A stretch of DNA of 64,000 nucleotides from Epiperipatus broadwayi. Taxonomy: Eukaryota > Onychophora > Udeonychophora > Euonychophora > Peripatidae. The notes under the pieces were generated by a model. The model searched no databases. It worked only from the letters and a program-made list of their open reading frames with translations, and was not told the DNA's origin. The translations under genes were made by a program, and so were the position numbers. The stretch is from NCBI GenBank assembly GCA_028023455.1, contig JAQFVV010000187.1, positions 556,001 to 620,000 of the forward strand, written 5' to 3'. Shown here in pieces: positions 35,449-48,284 of this stretch (within the stretch, counting starts at the first letter, position 1; each line of letters opens with the position of its first letter).

Positions 35449-37419
35449 GTAATCTTTTTATTAATTTTTAGTTGCTCATATTTTATTTTTTTTATTATAG
35501 GAAATGATTTTTTTAAATAAAGACATTAAATAATTTGAAGCAAACATTTAATTCTTTTAAAAGATTATTATGTAATAGATATGCTGTGTCCTGTGAGCAT
35601 CAAGTAAATAATTGACAAAGCAGAATTGTGATGGAAATCTGCTTAATTTAAATAATGTACGAGCATATTTACAAATGTATATAGCCTATTTAAGGCGTAT
35701 TAAGATAATAAAAGATCATGGTGACCTGCGCATAATAATCACTAGTCCTGCTTTTGGACTTAGAGAAGTAGAAGTCTCTGACTTACATTAATACCAGAAC
35801 ATATAGACCAGCTTCTAGGGTTTATATACCTCTCAAGACTTCTGGAAGCAGTTTTTATTTGCACTTGGTATTTTTTTACTTACCTCACCATATATGGCAT
35901 TTTTTACAGTTCTCTGACCTTATAAGTTCAACTATGACCTAACAATATTGCTACACATTTATAGTTACATTGCAACACATTTATTGTTTACAATTATTTA
36001 TATAATTATTATATATATAATTATTTACGCACAATCACTATTTTTATTCTACACAATTATTATATACATTTATTGTTGCACATATATATATATTCCTTGC
36101 TTGACTTTGTATACTACCCAAAAAAATGTATTAGCATTCATAATGAAGATAATATCAAAAAAAATGTATTGGCATTCATAATGAGTCAGAAGCAAATAAA
36201 CTTCACAGAGAATCTATTCTCATTAACATGAAATGATTTAACATAAAATATTGTTTTATATAAAAATTTCAGTCATGATTAAGCAGATATTGTAGATACT
36301 ATTAATTAATATGAAATTTGAGTAATATGAAGTTTCTAAGTGTTTTTGTATTAATGAAGTTCAACTTGTGTGAAAAAAATTTAAATTTGAAGGATCATAT
36401 TGTCGCAAAATTAAATCTCATATCTCCTTTATAAATTTTTTTTTTTTAAAAAAAAAATTGTAACCAGAACATTAAAAATTATCAAGATATTTTGCCGGCT
36501 GTATTGGTTCATTTGATCAAAGTATTTTCATACTTATGATATTTGAAGTTAAATTCAAAAAGTACATAAAACCTGATAATTTTTTCCTCAAGTTTTAATT
36601 GTTTTTAATGTAAATCTCAGCAGATTGATAAATTGAAGTATTTATATTTATGTGAAAATATAACAATATGTGGAAGAAAATGGAATCTTCAGAAATTCAA
36701 AAATCTGCCATTTAAAATTAAAATTATTCAAAGTTGATCATACACTAATTAATTTCTGGAAAATTTATATTTAGAATGAGACTGGTTAAATATTACAAGA
36801 TTGTGTTAAATATGCAATTAGTGTTTTACAGAATAATTTATTATTAGTAAGATAAATTTTATTTTGATGTTATAGTAAATGACTAAAGCAATTATTATAA
36901 GGATATCATAATGGCAAACTCTGTTTATTATTATTAGAAAATGCCAATTGATAAAATGAAGAGCATCCAGATCTTTCAAATTGTGAAAAAGAAAAGCAAG
37001 AAGACAGAATGTAATTTTAAATATAACATTTTGCTTTCTATACATGAAATAAATTTAAACAATGTTTTACCTTTGATATGCTATCCATTGAAATTTTCTA
37101 TTTCATGCCACATGTTGAAAAAATCAAACCAATAGCTTTTTTCATCTGTCTCTTTTAAGACAACATATAGTCCTATTATCTTAGCAATGTCAGTCTTATT
37201 TAAATATCACAAATATGATCTACTTGATGTTAATATTTGAATCTATGTCTTAGAAGTAATATTTAGTAAAGGCTACTTATATTAGTTTATTAATCTACAA
37301 GGCAGAGCTAGATATTTATTTACTCCAAGGTTTCTTTGGGGAAAAATGAATATTACATAAGTATACCTTATATATTAATAACTTGGCATAAATAGAGTTC
37401 ATTAAATATTACTCATCAA

Positions 37420-37508
37420 GCATTGGTAGCCGAGAGGTCAGCGCAGGTGCCTTGCAAGCAAGCAGTTGCTTGCAGACAGTTGTCACGGGTTCGCTTCCCG
37501 GCCGATAC
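37420..37508 (+). tRNA. Class-II tRNA-like sequence, probable pseudogene or SINE head
   Basis: An 89-base segment in which GCATTGG pairs with CCGATAC as an acceptor stem (one mismatch). TAGCCGAGAGGTCAGCGC resembles a Ser/Leu D arm and A box, and CACGGGTTCGCTTCCCGG is a good T arm and B box. The length and a GACA/TGTC stem suggest a long variable arm. The anticodon arm is confused by a GCAAGCAA/TTGCTTGC hairpin, so the isotype is unresolved and function doubtful. Confidence 0.5.
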
Positions 37509-38049
37509 TATGATATATGGAAAATATATATGTATATTACTTCTAAATTGCAGATTCAAAATTTAACATCAAATGAATTATATTAATGAGGATGACATTA
37601 TACTGATGGAAGCATCTGTATGCATCTTGTGGGAATTGGTTTAATTTTTTCAAGATGAGATTAGTTTAAAGATTTAACTCATTTCAATTTATTTTATTTA
37701 TAACTGTATGTATTAAAATTATATTATAAAAAGTTATATTAGGGTAAGATTGACTCTAAAATAAAAATAGCTAAAGTAATTGAATTGTAAATATTTAAGA
37801 ATATCATTGGAATGGATAATGTAATTGAATTATGAATGCCATCAAATGGACATTTCAGTTAAGTTTTAATTATTTAGGAATGCAGATAACTAAATCAGTT
37901 TAAATTATTTAAAATAATTTAATTTCCAACTACTCTCAACATTAGTTGTTTTTTATATTGGACTATTTCCATCATCTATTATGAGTATTAAATGTTTTTA
38001 AAAAAATTTAACTTTATTTACATATTCCAAATACATTTAATAGCATATC

Positions 38050-38217
38050 GAACAGGTTAATATATGCACAACATTTTGAGAGGTATTAACCTCCCCTCTT
38101 CTTCAGGTGTTGCTGGCCTGACCACTGACAGTACTAGCATGGGATTTGAACCTGGACCCTTAGATTCTTGAGTATTGAATTTTAAGGTAATGCTCTAACC
38201 AACTGAGCCATCCTGCC
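38050..38217 (-). repeat. tRNA-derived SINE
   Basis: On the minus strand it starts GGCAGGATGGCTCAGTTGG (A box), with GGTCCAGGTTCAAATCCC (B box) about 65 bases in. This is a clear tRNA-like head followed by an unrelated body (CACCTGAAGAAGAGGGGAGG) and an A/T-rich end. The internal promoter plus tail is standard SINE architecture. The 3' boundary is approximate. Confidence 0.7.
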
Positions 38218-38461
38218 AAAGTCAACAGTCAGTAGAGATTAACATTAGTTAATAAAAGTAGTTCAGAGAGTAAAAGAGATGAGAGGGAAAAAAAGGCAAG
38301 TGACAAATACAGAGAAAGCCAAAGAGAAAAAGGAGAAAAGCACTAGAAATCAACCAGGCCAGGGCTATCAGTTTTTAAAAATGCCAAAGCATAATTAGGG
38401 ACTCATGTATATCACACTAATATTGATTTTCATTTAAATCTGACTTAGGTCTTCCAAATTT

Positions 38462-39065
38462 CATATCATCATTATCATCAACCATTATCAATCCACTGCA
38501 GGATGAAGTCTCCCCAAGTTCAATCCATCTTCTCTGATCTTTAGCTTCTCTTCTCTACATCACTCCTGCACCCTTACTTATTTCATCCATCCATTTCACA
38601 TGTCTCTTTCTGGGTCTTTATAATCTCTTGGAATCCAGTTTAAGATTTCAATTGTCTATCTATTATCATCTCTTCTAGCAATATGTCCACCCCAACTACA
38701 CTTCAGTCTTTTAATTTTTCAATGAGGTCAGTAACACCTGTTTGTGCTCTTACCCATATATTGCTTTTTTGATCTCTTCTTGTCACTCCTAACATGCACC
38801 TCTCCATACTTCTTTGAGTGGTCTGAAATCTCTGTATTGCTCCTATTAAGTATTCAAGTCTCAGATCCATAAGTAAGAACTGATAAAAGAACATTTATTA
38901 AAAACCTTCCTTTTCAAACACATAGGCATATTTCCTTTTAGTATCAAGTTATTTCTACCAAAAGCACTCCAACCAAGTTTAATTCTATGATTAATTTCAT
39001 CCATTATGTTTCCATCTGTATTAATAATCTGACCAAAGTATTTGTAGCTCTTAACTAATAAATTT
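38462..39065 (-). mobile_element. LINE ORF2 3' fragment
   Basis: On the minus strand, 38894-38703 reads FQTTQRSMERCMLGVTRRDQ, then SNIWVRAQTGVTDLIEKLK, the well-known QRxMERxMLGVxxRDxxRNxxIRxxTxVxD segment near the end of endonuclease-reverse transcriptases. It continues in another frame as CSWGGHIARRDDNR, stop, TIEILNWIPRDYKDPERDM, then a tail ending in ATGATAATGATGATATGA. This is the longest LINE piece in the window, and the 8.1, 22.0 and 25.0 kb fragments appear to be the same family. It is 5'-truncated and frameshifted. Confidence 0.8.
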
Positions 39066-39149
39066 CATATATTGAGATATATATATATATCATAACCAAA
39101 TCAGTGAATCAATACATATATTGTAATTGTCAGATATGTATAATTAGCA

Positions 39150-40345
39150 AAATTAATCTTAAGAATCGAATAATGACCACTAACTTACGTGTGTGTGTGT
39201 AACATCGATATAAACATTACCACAAGCAATCCAAAGTCGAATCTCATTATCTACACCCCCAGGATAATTTCCACATAACTACCGTACCTGATGTTTACAT
39301 ATGTGACTTTTTTTATATCCTGCTGAGGTCAGGGAGATACAAGAGACTCTTAAAACTAAAAAAAAAATGCTAATTTTGGTTAATGACACAAATGTGAAAG
39401 ATTAATGTGTATATATGTATTTATTAGTAACAATAAAAAAATGGAACAAATGAAATAAAAGTTCATATGTCTTAATTTAAATCTAAGTTTCTATTGCCTT
39501 TCTTACAGGTTAAAAAAAAAAGAATTAGCTACTAAATATCATAATTATCACTACTTACATACAATAGAAAGACTATAAGCTTTATATATTTTAATAACTT
39601 CCAGGATGGACATTCTAGATTGATTTAACTCTTAATTAAGCAAGGTTAAGCTAGAAGCATTTATTTAACTATCTTAAAATCACAATCATTAATAGATGAC
39701 TACAGTGGACTTAGAATTATGACTGTCTTCATACTTGCTAGATCAGACATTAAAAATTACATTTAAAAAATACTGAACATATGCCTGCCTGGACAAGGCC
39801 TTACCCAGAAATTTCATCAGATCATAAGGTTATATGAAGCAGGAATGAATGTCTGCTTCTATAACCAGTAGTGAACTTATCACTATCAAGCAGGAAATTC
39901 GTCTGCATGATAATAATATTAATAACAACAGCAAAGATTATCCAAGTATGAAAATATGATGGATATGTCCTTGGCATGACCATATCTAGAGAACATTCGG
40001 CCAATCCATTTTTATGAAGCAGGAATGAGCATCTATTTGTAGAACAAATCATGAATTAATAAAAAAAAATCTGTATAAATAACCCAGAAATGCAGTTTAT
40101 ATAAGAAAAGAACTATAACTAATTCTTAATTATTAAAGCTTGACAATTATAACGATTATTAAAAAGAAAACCAGTATGAGTAGCCACATTATAAGTCGGT
40201 ACAAGCAGTCTTGTATACTTGGCTAAATTAAAGTCTGATTGGTTCATCCAATATAAACACTTAAAAACAATAAAAGATTAATAATCCTTGCTTAATTGAA
40301 TGTCCATCCTAGAGATTGTACTCACATATTAAGTAATATAATATC
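39150..40345. repeat. LTR-like block related to the gypsy LTR
   Basis: Around 39330-39460 the series GAGGTCAGGGAGATACAAGA, then GACTCTTAAAACTAAAA, then AAATGAAATAAAAGTTCA follows the same order and spacing as 5548-5690 in the candidate LTR of the first element. A GAAGCAGGAATGA motif is repeated about 180 bp apart (near 39836 and 40016). Boundaries are not visible. Confidence 0.4.
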
Positions 40346-41528
40346 CATATGGTAGCTCTAGGGATAATTATAATGAAACATTTATGAGGCTAGCATAAAT
40401 TAAATGATACATATATTTGTATCTTCAAAAAAAAATATAAATTAACCTTATTTTTAACATTGTTTTTAAAACTATTTCAATTTATTTTTATATTTGTTTG
40501 AAAAAAAACCTGGTTTTTTAATCTCAACAATTGCAAGAGTAAAGTTTTAATTGAAGTGCATGACTGATTATATTTTAAACTACAATAAGAAAAAAATGGA
40601 ACAAGTGGAAGAAAATATAAATGATCATAGAACTTGATTCAAATCTTGTTGTTTGAATTGATAGTGTACATTATAAAAGTCTAAACAATTCTCAGTAATT
40701 TATTTTTTCTAATTCTTAATGTGAAGAAATCTGATAAATTATGTAAGTAATCTTTATCTTTTTCAAGTATGATTTTCTCGAATTGTTCTGATGTAAAAGC
40801 GTATTTATTATAATAATAAATATATCTAAATATCATTACAGTTGTGGAACTTTTTAACTTTTGCTGTTATTAAAAATCTTAAATAACTGTATATGGGTTA
40901 AGACTAGTATTAAGATTATATCAATATCTTGATAATAGTTTTAATTTTATTTAAATATATATATATATTATTTCATAATCTAATTTATAAATAATCAACT
41001 TTTGTAGAAATTATTATTTTTCTAGTACTTTAATTAATTATTATTTTAGTTAATTCTTAGAATATTTTTTTATTATTATTTGTACTTCAAAAATCTTGAT
41101 TAAACCAATGATCATTGTGAGCTTTCCTTTTTATAATGAGGTTAGGCTAATATATTATAAGCTGTGTGTGTGCACAGACACAACTTTTGTACATAACTTA
41201 ACAGCATTATATTATTATAGCCCTATAAAATAAATTATATAATTATTTTATTTTGACAAAATAAAACAAAATTGATGATTATAGTTATAAAGGATAACCA
41301 GTTCATTAGCTTTATTGTATTTAGAAGTACAAACCTATTATCATTACACAAAATTGCAATCCAATAGGAGGCATCAAAACAATAAGAATTAACATGCCGT
41401 TTATACATATTACCATTATATTCTAAAATAAAGAAATTTCATCAGTATATATGTGATCTTTTTTTATAATCCTCTTGGATACTAGTAAGTTATAAATAGC
41501 CACTAAACATCACATGATCACCATTCTT

Positions 41529-41670
41529 TACACAGAGTCTAAACTCTCCATACAGTACCATTCAGTGCAAACCAGAGTAATCATTGAATGCAAGAAAATT
41601 TTCTTGCATCCATTGATTAATCTGGCTTGCACTGAGTGGAACTACTATATGGAGTTTATCCTCTGTGTAA
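41529..41670. mobile_element. Fold-back MITE, family M variant
   Basis: A near-complete palindrome between TA dinucleotides: left CACAGAGTCTAAACTCTCCA, centre AAGAAAATTTTCTT, right the complement of the left. The arms are about 68 bp with a few mismatches. It shares CTCCATACAGTA and the CCATTGATTA/TAATCATTGA interior with the 17-kb MITE, but has different outer ends. The family leader lies just left (41503-41524). Confidence 0.7.
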
Positions 41671-44600
41671 GTTATAAATAGATATTGGATCATTGGAATC
41701 AACATATATTGAGATGTTGAATGTGTTGTCATTCTATGATTTTGAACTTTGTTATAAACAAAGCAAATGCATTCAGCATGCAGATGTATTATTAATATTT
41801 TCAGGTAGGGAGTAGTGCCATAAACCTGAGATAGCAATTGTCTATTGACATATTAAAATTTAAGGTTTTAAATATTTTAATTGTAACAGGTTATATCACT
41901 GAGAATCAAGGATACCATAAAGTGTTAGAATGGGTAATAATGGTCTAGTCATCTCAACAACTCTATGTTCTCTCTCCTCTTGATTTTCTGAAATGTCGTT
42001 ACTATCTTAAGGATAAGAATGAAATTTCTTATTTATTTCGTATTTTCCTGGAGTGATTAGAGCTCAAGTTTTGGCAAGTAGCTAAGAATAAGTGAAGTAT
42101 GTTGAAGAATACAATATGTCATAATGCATAATCAATCACAAAATTGCTGGAAAGGCTTTGTAACGACCAAGATAATTCAACCATAGTGACATTTCATATT
42201 GATCATAACAAATTGTTTAAGAGTCCCTTATATTTAGTGATAATGGATGCATATTTCTGATGAGCAAAATACATTTGATAAAAAATATCTTTCAGAATAA
42301 CCAGTGGAAAAGCTGAATATGATGTTAACTATCCTTGATTTCCAGAAATAAATATCTCTGAGAATATTTTTGGATATATGTAACTGAAAATTGAAGAATA
42401 TTTTAATGAAAAAAGATAAAACATAGTTGTGCATCATTATATAATTCGGAATCAAATGAGTTCACTGAAAAAATTATTTAGTAATTTGGAATGACTTTTT
42501 TTTTTAATTCCCATAATGAAAAAAAAGAGAAGTATTGTTTTCAATTTTAAAAATAAGTATTTAGTGTGGGAAGGGAGTATGAATAAGAAATATTTTAAAT
42601 AAATTGTGAATAAAAGAATTAATGTGAAATCAGTATTCAGATAAATAGCAGTAGTTCAATTTGAAAATGGAATAGAATTTAGAAGCTATGTAAATCATCT
42701 GTGTAACCAAGGCAACAAAGAGAGAAATTATCCCAACATTGTATTGGCATAAATAAAAACATAGCTAATTCACAAAGCTGAATACAACATAGTGAAACTT
42801 CAAACCAGAGGAAATAGAATCAGCAAAATAATTGAATAAAAGAAAATTCAATGAAAATAAAGTGAGCAAGTTATCAAGACTGATAAGAAGAAGAAGATCA
42901 TGTAGATATTTAAAAAACTATGTTAATATCAAGATATAGAGTTCTCTAGATTAAGAGAAGTAGTGACATATATATATAGAAAGAGATGAGAAAGAAAATG
43001 TATTAATTAAAGTATGATAGTTGTGGCTGTATATAAAGATACATAGAATTATAAATATGCGGAATTTATTGTGGATAAATTTATAACTATGTAAACACAT
43101 TTATGTTAGTTGCTATTTAGTAGTCAAAGAATTGTGTAAACAAGTTTCTCCAAGAATGCCAAGATTAAATCTAAAATAAGAATAATTAATCTAATTAGAT
43201 TATAATTAATTAGAAAATGCAATTAAATTGATTAACTAAGGAAGATAACTCTGAATTAAGTTATTTACTTATTATTACTTCCAAAGTCAAGAAATAGAGA
43301 AGCAGTAAAAGGTAGCCGGAGACTCAAGAGTATCTATTTCTGAAGGTACTATAACAGATATAGAGACTTGTCCAGATCTCATTAATCTTGATTTATATTT
43401 TTAAGTATTTTTTAGAGCAGTCATATTACATGTACAGATATATATGTGTATCATAACCAGAAACTTGAACTAATACATAGTGAATTATTAGCATTATGGA
43501 ATGTCTAATGATCTATTCATCCTGATGGACATATGATGTCTTCCCCAGTATTTTCATATACCTTATTTTATACTTGTTCAATCCATAAATCATTCTCTAT
43601 TTGCAGGAATTATCAGTGATGACATCTTGTATAAAAGAGAAAATCAAATTGTGAATGTATAAGAAATTAGCCATATATGTTATCAAATATAATAAAAACT
43701 AAATTCATGACTTTATCTGCTTAGAGAAATAATTCTCTTTATCTTACTGTAAAACCATCCACTGTATTCTTATTGGTTTCTGTTTTATGGCCTTGATCAG
43801 TGAGGATTTTAGATTTAAAATTGAATCGGCCATATGTAACCCCTAATATTACTACATTATAAATGAGAGAATTTTAAGCATACTGTGTTAATTCATTAAT
43901 TAACTAAATATATGATGTTATAAAACAGCTAAATTCTGAAATGTCAACTATGACAAAACAAGATTCATTCATTTACAAATATATATAAACTATTAATAAT
44001 AAGAGATATGATCATGTGTATGTGTGTATATATATATATACATACCGTATAACCTTATTTACAGGCTTAGAGATCCAGGCCTTTAATGCCTCTAGTTCAT
44101 CTGATAAGCAAATTTGTTTATAAAATATATTATTAAAAGGGTACCTGATTTTTTATGCTAGCTAATAATTGAAATATGGTAAGGTGTTGAGACAAGTGTA
44201 TATAATTAAAAAAAATTAAATTTGAAAATATACTATATAAAAATTATTAAAATTTTGCTTGTCTAATGTTTTTAAGTAAATGTTGAGTAATTTGCTTTAC
44301 AATTTCTTGATGTAGTGGATGATATCTATATCACTCATATTCTAGTTCATAGAAGCAAAAAAAGTTATTGTTTATTGAAAATCTTACTTTAAAAAGAGGT
44401 AATATGGCTGAACTATTTTTTTTCAAATAAGGGATTTTTTTTTTTTTTAACTTCAGCCTAATTTTATTAAATTTAGTTAAATATATCATTCTTAATTTGA
44501 CCATTATCTTTAAAATGAATTTTTTTTTTATCATTCAAAATTTATCTTTTGTTTCTTAATAATTGCTTTATTAATGTTTTGGCAAGTTTTTTTTTTTTTT

Positions 44601-44673
44601 TTTGGATATTACTGCTTTAAAATTACTTATTACTCTCTCTTTTTTTGCATATAATTTTTTTGTTTTGTTTTAG

Positions 44674-44736
44674 AAAAAAAATAGAAACTGTCGGCAGATT
44701 CTTCAATATCTTTTCATTGAATATTGTCTAAAAAAG
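44674..44736 (+). CDS. LRPPRC: LRPPRC-like gene, visible exon 9
   Basis: 63 bp, acceptor TTTTAG, donor AAG/GTGAAG, phase 0 to 0. It reads KKNRNCRQILQYLFIEYCLKK, corresponding to [20 protein letters not shown] in vertebrate LRPPRC, a strong helix match. The introns on both sides exceed 9 kb. Confidence 0.8.
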
Positions 44737-44859
44737 GTGAAGTATTTTATTTTTTTGTTGCTATTTGAATGTTTTAACTGTTTACAAGGCTTAGTTTTTA
44801 AAATGTAAAGTGCTGAAACTCTTAAGGAAATGCATTTTAGTAGCATTAGGCTTATTGTA

Positions 44860-45010
44860 CCGGTCAAAACATGTTTCTCCATCTAACATGAGCTGGAACT
44901 CACTAAATGTACTTCAAACCCAGTCAAGCCCGAGATTTAGGCAGGGACCAGCCTGGATTTGAACCCACTCTCTAAGTCCCAGATCAAACACCTAATGGAT
45001 AATATAATAG
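44860..45010 (-). repeat. Possible SINE
   Basis: On the minus strand GAGAGTGGGTTCAAATCC is a good B box, preceded by CCATTAGGTGTTTGATCTGG that looks like a worn tRNA D/anticodon region. It is followed by a GC-richer body unlike its surroundings. No A box or tail is clear. Confidence 0.4.
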
Positions 45011-45539
45011 TGATGGCACATGAGAATTAATTTTAATCTGGCCCACTAGCAAAGCGGAGAAGACAATGAGACATCTATTAACTATGACTAAACTAAAATA
45101 TATATAAGCATGGCAGTACTTTTGGAAATGGAGAAAAGAGAAATTTGAACTACTCAGACAAGTTGGATATTAAAACTTAGTTTAATATAGTGACAAATTG
45201 TTTACATACATTTATGAATTAATTGCAAACATTAGTATGTGCATGAATGAGCAAGTGGTAGATGATTACATAGTGTCATTCATGCTATTATTTCTCATCT
45301 GCTCTTTATTAGCTAAATGATATATTATAAATAAGCACACATCTTTTGTGGGTTCAATATTAAGATGCCAATCGATTATTAGAAAGAATTTACATATAAT
45401 TGCTATTAATGCTTTGGGTTATGGTTCTGAAACATAGTGACTAACATTATTACTTCGGGGAGCGTTCTGAGATTCATTACAGATGTAATACAAACTATTT
45501 TCACACCATTACGGTCATGAAAATAAATAAAATCCATTT

Positions 45540-47660
45540 GAAAACATATTTGATTATATGACAAAATACTTAATGAAACTTCTTTTAATTAGCGCTGGTA
45601 AGAAGAACGCTTTATTTTCCCCAAGGCAAATATTCTTAAATAGGTAAATGACAAATTACAACGATGGGAGTGTATAATAAAACTAAAATAATATTAGTAA
45701 TTAATCTAGCTAGTAATATTTGGCATTTATATATATTTTGAGCAGAGTGCAATTTTAATATTATTACAGCACTAAAATTAGGTCATAAGCAAAAGAAATA
45801 ATGAGAATGAGAGGCAGTACTAACATAGACAGAGAACTCAAAGATAAGGTCGTGCTTCTGGACGAAAAACGAAATCTAACACCCCCTTTTCTAGGGCAAT
45901 GCTTAGAGAAAAGTGGATAGGCATGGCGTGGCCCAGACTTTTACTGGTATAACCGACGCGAGAGGCCCTTTTCTACGAAGAAGTGAATATGCATAGCGTG
46001 TGCCAAACTTAGGGGAATCACCATCAGAGGCATTTTTATACGAAATAAGTGGTCCTGGGAAGGTTAACTATCCTCAGGACAAGGCTTGAGAAGAAATCTA
46101 TGGGTTCAAACTTGTCACAACCCCCAGATTAAGAAGCACATATATATAATCACGAAGATAAGACTGAATGTCAGTAACGCAGTAATGATAAATGTCACTA
46201 ATGACATTGAATAAGTTTTACTGCTTTAAAAATAAATGATCCTAGTTTGAACGCCATAATTTATACAGATAATACGCTATGTAGTTCTATACATAGAGAG
46301 AGATTTCCCTAAATAAAATATACATTAAGATTTTACTTAGTAAAAGAAACATTAAGATTTATCCCCTTCCCTTTTCTGCTATTTAAAATAAATCAATCCC
46401 ACCTTCATTGATTTTACAATAACTGGAATATGTAAGTACTGTATTTGATATTTTAAGAGTATGTAAAAATAAAACTAGCAGTTATAGAAAACAACTAATC
46501 GGTCACTTTTTCAGAATTGAATAATAACATTTATAAAATAAATAAGGTTTCAAAGCGTTAATTAGCTTGAGTTCTGGATTCACCCCGGGTAGAAAATCCA
46601 GAGTTAAACAAATATATTTTTTTATACTAAAACATAAATAAAATGTTGGCTCGTAAAACAATCTGGCGAGTGTATTAATTAATAATGTATTATATTGTAA
46701 GGGGACATTAATTCACGGAGGTTTACTTAAAAGAAAGAAAAGATTTTAGAAATTCAACTCATCAGATTGCTTGAGATTGGCATATTAATAACTAAAATAG
46801 ACATATAAAATCATGTATTAAATAACTATAAATAAATGACCGCACCAAAATTAAAGAAAGCGAGAGTATATTAGAGAAAATTAAATATATAGAAATCATT
46901 TAAGAGCAAATTACATTTTACATATTAATTAAAAAGAGAGAAAATTGAACAATACGTTAGAAATCTTGATAGCAGGATTTGCGATTTGTTAGGCTAAATT
47001 TATTTTCAAATAGTAGCATAAGGGTTACCTTGCGCAAATTTAATAAGAGTCTATTTTCAAAGTACGGTTCATGCATGGCAAATTGAGGATCCAAATGAAT
47101 TCTTGGTGACAGCAAGCTTCTATTTAGCACTCCAGGGTTCCTTTTTTAGGCTTTTACTTTCTTTCATGGCAGCAGTTAGATGGTACATTAGTGGGAAAAA
47201 TGACCCACCAAGGTCAGCAAGATGGTGGATTTACTACTACATCATTTTAAGTTTCAAGCGACGTGTAATATGTTAACAATACAGTTCTCTCAATAGTAGC
47301 TAATCTGTTGGTCATTTAAAATCTGACCATTTTATACTCTGCCCAGGTATTTCTGGAATGCTTTTAATTACTTAGTTTTAGCCTTAAAATCTAATCTCTG
47401 ATCTAACAGAAATTTTACATTTCTTTGTTCATTGTTTTTGAAAGATACAACTGTTAGATAACATTCCAAAAATATATTCAAATCTATTTCCAGATTAGAA
47501 ATAGATTTGACAGAAATGTTTATAACAAAAGAAAATCTTAATCCCATTTTAAGTAAAAACTTTAATTACAATACCTTCCCCAGATTAAAACAATAGTGTT
47601 TCCAACCCTTTAATTATTTTTGGACAATAACGGTTGCATCTTCCATCTTGGATTTTACAA
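45540..47660. repeat. LTR-like block without recognised ends
   Basis: GC-richer patches (45840-46130, 47090-47240) stand within AT-rich sequence. The texture parallels 6.1-7.3 kb and 19.1-19.8 kb. No coding or inverted ends are recognised. Probably an old long-LTR remnant in the same orientation as the others. Confidence 0.35.
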
Positions 47661-48284
47661 AATATACAGTTCAAAAGGAAAAACAAGCAACTTAAAAAGA
47701 AAAAGTTTAAAAAATGACACACAATAAAATATTTAAAACATCAATATTTTGTTAGTAAGATTTTGCTCCTATATATATATTTGAGCTGCACCTTTGTATT
47801 CCAATAATCATAAATTAATAACAATAAAATGTTATTGAAAGTTAAAATTTATAAATTTTTAGATGCGCATGGCAAATATATACATAAAATATATATATAC
47901 GACTAAAGGAGCGGGATTGGATATAGGGTTTGAGCACAGGTTAGTAGGTGGAAACATGAAGCTCAATCTTAAGCTAAGATTGACTGCTTCATTATATATC
48001 ACAAATATTTAGTTCATAACAAAGATCTGGAACATAGTATTTGTGCTGATGAGAGAGTTACTTTTGCAAACAAATTTTAAATTTACAAAATAATCAGAAT
48101 ATTAGAGATGAGCTTGAGAACATTAAAGAAGTTTGAACACTGGCATCTGTTACCTCTAGATGAAATTAAACTCTGATTGTTTCACTAATACTAATAGCCA
48201 ATGTTTACTATTAATAATGAGTATATATTATCTATTTTATCTTTAATTTGTGAAAACATTTTAAAAATTAAAATCTTTATGTAT

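Larger units (their letters stand above)
35449..44673 (+). other. Intron 8 of LRPPRC-like gene
   Basis: 9.2 kb. It contains a tRNA-like gene relic (37.4), a SINE (38.1), a LINE fragment (38.5-39.1), an LTR-like block (39.2-40.3) and a fold-back MITE (41.5). 35.5-37.4 kb and 41.9-44.67 kb are AT-rich without features I can support, apart from AT/GT microsatellite tracts near 39190, 40960 and 44020. Confidence 0.7.

Noticed and set aside
38703-38894. 63-codon minus-strand frame as a host gene
   Set aside because: The sequence is the conserved C-terminal segment of a LINE reverse-transcriptase protein and continues as LINE on both sides.
41562-41837. 91-codon minus-strand frame
   Set aside because: About a third of it is the palindromic MITE; no domain is visible.
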